Source: Pedobacter sp. PACM 27299 (GTDB taxonomy: Bacteria; Bacteroidota; Bacteroidia; Sphingobacteriales; Sphingobacteriaceae). Taken from it: a stretch of 64,000 nucleotides of DNA. Made by a program: the position numbers and the translations under genes. Each line of letters begins with the position of its first letter. Position 1 is the first letter of the stretch. The DNA lies in NCBI RefSeq assembly GCF_001412655.1, contig NZ_CP012996.1, positions 3,596,001 through 3,660,000 of the forward strand, read 5' to 3'. Below the pieces are notes generated by a model. It searched no databases. It was given only the letters and a program-made list of their open reading frames with translations, and was not told where the DNA came from. This document shows positions 60,813 to 64,000 of the stretch, in pieces.

Positions 60813-62386
60813 TAATTGGTCTCTAAGTAGTTTTTAAGTTCTGTAATGGTATTAACACCTAGTGCTTTCGATTGTTTTTCTCTCATCATTAAGGCATAAG
60901 AATTATTAAAGCCTATAGGATTAAGCCATTTGACCCCGTACTGCTGCTGAAAAGTTTTATTCACATAGTCGTACACTTTCTTTTTGTCTTGTCCAACACT
61001 TTTCAGTACGGACTGATCTGGGTTCAATAGTACCAGTAAACCAGTACCAGTATATTCCGGGTAAAAATCAATCTGATCGTTTACTAATGCGTCAAAGCAG
61101 ATTTTTGTACCACCCAACCCGGATTTTGTGGCCACCTGATAATCGGTATTACCTTCTATCAGCATTCGATAAATCTGAGCAAGAATGTATTGTTCACCGA
61201 ATATTTTTGAACCAATCCGTATCAGGGCTCCTTTTCCTCCCCTCGGACTTTTATACAGGCCGGCTGACAGCAAAAAATCTTTGGCCACACGTTCAGGGCT
61301 CTGTTTCATATAATCCGTACGGTAATTTAAGGAAATCATCGTAGAATCATTAATCTTTCCAGCCAAAAGATTCAGTACTTCTTCCAGCTGCGGAAATTTA
61401 TCCAAAGCTGCTTGACGGATGAGAGGCACCGCATCATAAGGCGGAAATATTCCTTTATCGTCTTTCAAAACTACGAGGTCAAAGGCTTTCAAACGCCCAT
61501 CAGTAGAGTAGCCGCTGATGACATCTAAGTCCTTTTCATACGCTGCCTTATACATCACCGCATCGCTGATTACCCGAGTTGGAATCTTTAAGCCGTAAAC
61601 AGATTTTAAACCCAGATTTCCGTCTTGCCGGCCCATAAATTCGGGTGTAAATCCTGCGGTCAATTTATGTGGGCCTACAGCAGCAGGCCAGCATTCATAT
61701 CCGATCAGGCAGATCATCACAAGCACTGCAGCAAAGGCTAATCTTTTAATTTTCAGCAAATTTAGTTTCTGAAGTCCGGAGAGGGAAACGTCAATCAGGA
61801 TTGCCAGTAAAGCTGCTGGAATTGCACCCGCAAGAATCATATTGCTGTTGTTGAGCGAAATCCCTCCAAAAATAAACTCCCCTAGTCCTCCGGCAGCAAT
61901 AAAAGAAGCCAGCGTGGCCACTCCAACATTGATGACGGCCGCAGTTCTGATTCCCGCCAGGATCACTGGCATCGCCAAAGGCAGTTCTACCTTCAAAAGC
62001 ACTTGTTTTTTACTCATTCCCAAGGCATTTGCTGCCTCAACAACATCAACATTTACTCCTGTTAGACCAGTAAAAGTATTTCGGATGATGGGTAATAGTG
62101 CATATACGAGCAAAGCGACAATAGCAGGTTTTGCTCCAATTCCTAATAATGGAATCATAAAACCAAGCAGTGCGATACTGGGAATCGTTTGTAATACACC
62201 TGCAAAGCCCAAAATACCTGATGCCCATTTACGTTTCCCTGCGATAAACATGCCTAAAGGAAGGCCAATTGCAATGGCGAGTATTAAAGCCGTAAAAGTG
62301 AGTCCAAGGTGCTGTAAAGTCTGACTTAAGAGTTTATCCTTTTGCTCCCACATGAAATTCCATAACGTTTGCTGGCGATCATCCAT
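60812..62386 (-). CDS. ABC transporter permease fused to a permuted OpuAC/EgtU-like binding domain
   Basis: Importer subunit of about 524 residues, starting at ATG 62386, which overlaps the ATPase stop (ATGGATGA); a longer start at 62416 is possible. Six membrane segments (about 25-235) carry the permease and the EAA loop (EAANALGMSKKQVLLKVELP). The binding domain (about 240-524) comes in reversed order: first the lobe with GFTPEFMGRQDGNLGL, YSTDGRLKAFDLVVLKDD and IFPPYDAVPLIR, then the lobe with RIGSKIFGEQYILAQIY, GGTKICFDAL, IDFYPEYTGTGL and PIGFNNSYALMMRE. This permease-SBP fusion is like EgtU/OpuCB-CC importers of ergothioneine or betaines; the operon with egtB and egtD favours ergothioneine or hercynine. 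Confidence 0.88.
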   Translation of the reverse strand: MDDRQQTLWNFMWEQKDKLLSQTLQHLGLTFTALILAIAIGLPLGMFIAGKRKWASGILGFAGVLQTIPSIALLGFMIPLLGIGAKPAIVALLVYALLPIIRNTFTGLTGVNVDVVEAANALGMSKKQVLLKVELPLAMPVILAGIRTAAVINVGVATLASFIAAGGLGEFIFGGISLNNSNMILAGAIPAALLAILIDVSLSGLQKLNLLKIKRLAFAAVLVMICLIGYECWPAAVGPHKLTAGFTPEFMGRQDGNLGLKSVYGLKIPTRVISDAVMYKAAYEKDLDVISGYSTDGRLKAFDLVVLKDDKGIFPPYDAVPLIRQAALDKFPQLEEVLNLLAGKINDSTMISLNYRTDYMKQSPERVAKDFLLSAGLYKSPRGGKGALIRIGSKIFGEQYILAQIYRMLIEGNTDYQVATKSGLGGTKICFDALVNDQIDFYPEYTGTGLLVLLNPDQSVLKSVGQDKKKVYDYVNKTFQQQYGVKWLNPIGFNNSYALMMREKQSKALGVNTITELKNYLETN

Positions 62387-63140
62387 GAACATTCTTGTTT
62401 TGATATAGGAATTCAAGGACTAAACGTGAACCATCCAGAAACTGGCGTGCAAAATCATTAACTGGCCGATAGAGCAGGTCTTGTGCCGTACCTATTTGAA
62501 CGACCTCTCCATTACACATTAAACAAATCCGATCTGCCAGTTCAAAAGCTTCCTGCACATCGTGTGTCACCATCACGATCGTTTTTCGCTTGAGTTCTTC
62601 TAACGCTTTAAATTCTACCTGAATATTTGTTCTGGTTACATTATCGAGTGCGCCAAAGGGCTCATCCATCAATAAGATTGCAGGATCGGCGACTAGTGCT
62701 CTTGCCAACCCCACCCGCTGCTGTTGTCCACCACTCAATTCATGAGGAAATAAGGTCAGGCAATCCGGCGATAAATGAAGTTTTTCCAGCAGCTCAAGTG
62801 TGCGGGTCTCAATTTGGGAGGCCAGCCAGTTCAGCAATTTCGGAACAACGGCAATATTTTCCGCAACTGTATAATGAGGAAAAAGACCAATATTCTGCAT
62901 TACATAACCGATTTTTCGTCTTAACATTTCCGGTTTTTCATCAGATGCGGACTGACCATTGATAAGGATTTTTCCGAAGTCTGGTTCGATCAGGCGGTTG
63001 ATCATTTTTAGTGTGGTTGTTTTCCCACAGCCACTCGTTCCTAGAATTACCATGGTTTCGCCTTCCTGTACCGTAAAAGAAACCTCTTTTACCGCTGCTG
63101 TACTTCCAAAATGCTTACTGACGCCCAATAATTCAATCAT
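62379..63140 (-). CDS. ABC transporter ATP-binding protein (OpuCA/EgtUA-like)
   Basis: ATPase of 253 residues that drives the fused permease. Walker A is LGTSGCGKTTTLKMINRLI, the Q-loop is YVMQNIGLFPHYTVAENIAV, the signature is LSGGQQQRVGLARALVADPA, Walker B is ILLMDEPFGALD, and the H-loop is MVTHDVQEAFELADRICLMC. It lacks the CBS domains present in many OpuCA proteins. It starts directly at the stop of the oxidoreductase gene (TAAATG), so the genes are one operon. Confidence 0.95.
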   Translation of the reverse strand: MIELLGVSKHFGSTAAVKEVSFTVQEGETMVILGTSGCGKTTTLKMINRLIEPDFGKILINGQSASDEKPEMLRRKIGYVMQNIGLFPHYTVAENIAVVPKLLNWLASQIETRTLELLEKLHLSPDCLTLFPHELSGGQQQRVGLARALVADPAILLMDEPFGALDNVTRTNIQVEFKALEELKRKTIVMVTHDVQEAFELADRICLMCNGEVVQIGTAQDLLYRPVNDFARQFLDGSRLVLEFLYQNKNVHG

Positions 63141-64000
63141 TTATTTCTCTATCATATTCATAAAAAGGTTGTTTAGGGACTCCGAGAATGTAGGATGTGC
63201 AAAAACACCATACCTTATCGTATCGGCAGTAATATCGCCTTGCATGGCCATCTGCAGGACTGCCATAATCTCACCGCCCTCTGCTGCAAGCATACAGGCC
63301 CCTAATATTTTTCTACTTTTACGGTCTACAATGGCTTTCATAAAACCTAAAGTCTGCCCTGTTTCTATGCCCCTTGCGACCTGCGTCATCGGGATTTTTG
63401 CCACCAGAAAATCCAATCCTTTCTCCTTTGCCTGCGCTGCGGAAAGTCCTACCCTTGCTAACTGCGGATCAGTGAACATGCAGTAAGGAACTTGTCGATT
63501 TGCCGTACTCAGTTTTTCTTTCTCTATCAAATTCCTATATACAATCGTATAATCATTATAAGCAATATGGGTAAAGGCAGGCCCTCCATTTACATCCCCA
63601 AGTGCATAAATCCCTTTTACGGATGTTTCGAGCTTTTCATTGACCAGAACGTAACCGTTCTTATCTATTTTTATACCTGGTATGTCCAGATTTAAAGTAT
63701 CTGTGTTTGGCGTTCGGCCGATGGCCAGTAGCAGATGGCTGGCTTTAATATTTTTCGTTCCATCAGCGGTTTTCAATTGAATACTTAATTTGCCTTGGAC
63801 TCCTTTAACTTCCTCTAACGTGCTTTTTGTCAGCAGCTTCAAGCCTTCTTCTTCTAATATTTCAGTCAGCGTTGAAGAAACATCTTCATCTTCCCCTCCT
63901 ACAATTCTGTATGATTTTTCAAGAACAGTTACTTTACTGCCAAACCGATGAAACAACTGAGCAAACTCCAATCCAATGTAATTGCCGCCAAGCACCACCA
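63141..64000 (-). CDS. FAD/NAD(P) disulfide oxidoreductase, class I (5' end outside window)
   Basis: C-terminal 286 residues or so of a flavin disulfide reductase. Visible are the second Rossmann motif (VLGGNYIGLEFAQLF), the central FAD stretch (SVKGIYALGDVNGGPAFTHI), and the interface domain with AHPTFSESLNNLF, the conserved His-Pro and Glu of dihydrolipoamide, glutathione and mercuric reductases. The N-terminal part with FAD loop and the redox cysteines is past the right edge. As first visible gene of the ergothioneine/transport operon, it could reduce a disulfide of ergothioneine or supply reducing power; this is inference only. Alternatives are a general dihydrolipoamide or mercuric reductase-like enzyme. 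Confidence 0.9.
   Translation of the reverse strand, partial: VVLGGNYIGLEFAQLFHRFGSKVTVLEKSYRIVGGEDEDVSSTLTEILEEEGLKLLTKSTLEEVKGVQGKLSIQLKTADGTKNIKASHLLLAIGRTPNTDTLNLDIPGIKIDKNGYVLVNEKLETSVKGIYALGDVNGGPAFTHIAYNDYTIVYRNLIEKEKLSTANRQVPYCMFTDPQLARVGLSAAQAKEKGLDFLVAKIPMTQVARGIETGQTLGFMKAIVDRKSRKILGACMLAAEGGEIMAVLQMAMQGDITADTIRYGVFAHPTFSESLNNLFMNMIEK

Overview
This window looks like a chromosomal segment of a Bacteroidota bacterium, most likely in the Sphingobacteriaceae and close to Pedobacter. The evidence is SusC/SusD pairs, a FecR/ECF-sigma relay feeding a SusC receptor with an N-terminal STN domain, a DUF6266 protein, secreted glycoside hydrolases, and -7 boxes of the Bacteroidota type (TAnnTTTG). 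The genus is inferred from gene content, not from a marker gene. No rRNA, tRNA, CRISPR array or complete insertion sequence was seen.

Layout. 1-3939 (minus): ECF sigma factor, FecR anti-sigma factor and the first part of a SusC receptor that runs off the left edge. 4-8 kb: aldo/keto reductase, GNAT acetyltransferase, and a divergent PaiB-like/MocR-like pair with an operator-like repeat cluster between them. 8-11.4 kb: one long ResB-CcsA fusion for cytochrome c maturation. 11.7-20.4 kb: GH43-type hydrolase, small proteins, a RelA/SpoT-like protein that seems to have lost its synthetase residues, DUF3472 and DUF6266 proteins, a CocE/S15 hydrolase, and a 122-bp inverted-repeat element. 20.5-24.8 kb: a frameshifted metallophosphatase, quinone oxidoreductase, elongation factor P and an alpha/beta hydrolase. 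24.9-30.6 kb: a tandem SGNH hydrolase and a sulfatase, divergent from a GH20-PA14 hexosaminidase, which together suggest use of a sulfated amino-sugar glycan. 30.6-31.4 kb: decayed 3' ends of transporter genes. 31.4-38.3 kb: amidohydrolase, patatin, thioesterase, a membrane-protein/XRE pair behind a 54-bp near-perfect palindrome, an HxlR-controlled oxidoreductase, and a PL7-like lipoprotein.

38.4-49.3 kb (minus) is a polysaccharide utilisation locus: SusC, SusD, GH2 with a C-terminal malectin-like region, and an SMP-30 lactonase-like protein. It is preceded by an unusual 7TMR-DISM membrane receptor whose cytoplasmic end is an IS1595-type transposase zinc-ribbon domain. That receptor may regulate the locus. 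49.5-57.7 kb holds an XRE regulator, a decayed LytTR-like gene, a GAF protein, a second GH2 enzyme, a soluble five-PAS histidine kinase with a stand-alone receiver, and a DUF421 membrane protein with an added zinc ribbon.

57.7-64 kb ends with a tightly packed minus-strand operon: a disulfide oxidoreductase (cut by the window edge), an ABC ATPase, an ABC permease fused to a substrate-binding domain, EgtB and EgtD. This joins ergothioneine synthesis, probable uptake of ergothioneine or a related betaine, and a flavin disulfide reductase in one unit. The binding domain has its two halves in permuted order.

Most interesting for follow-up: the receptor/transposase-domain fusion beside the utilisation locus, the ergothioneine operon, and the RelA/SpoT-like pseudo-synthetase.
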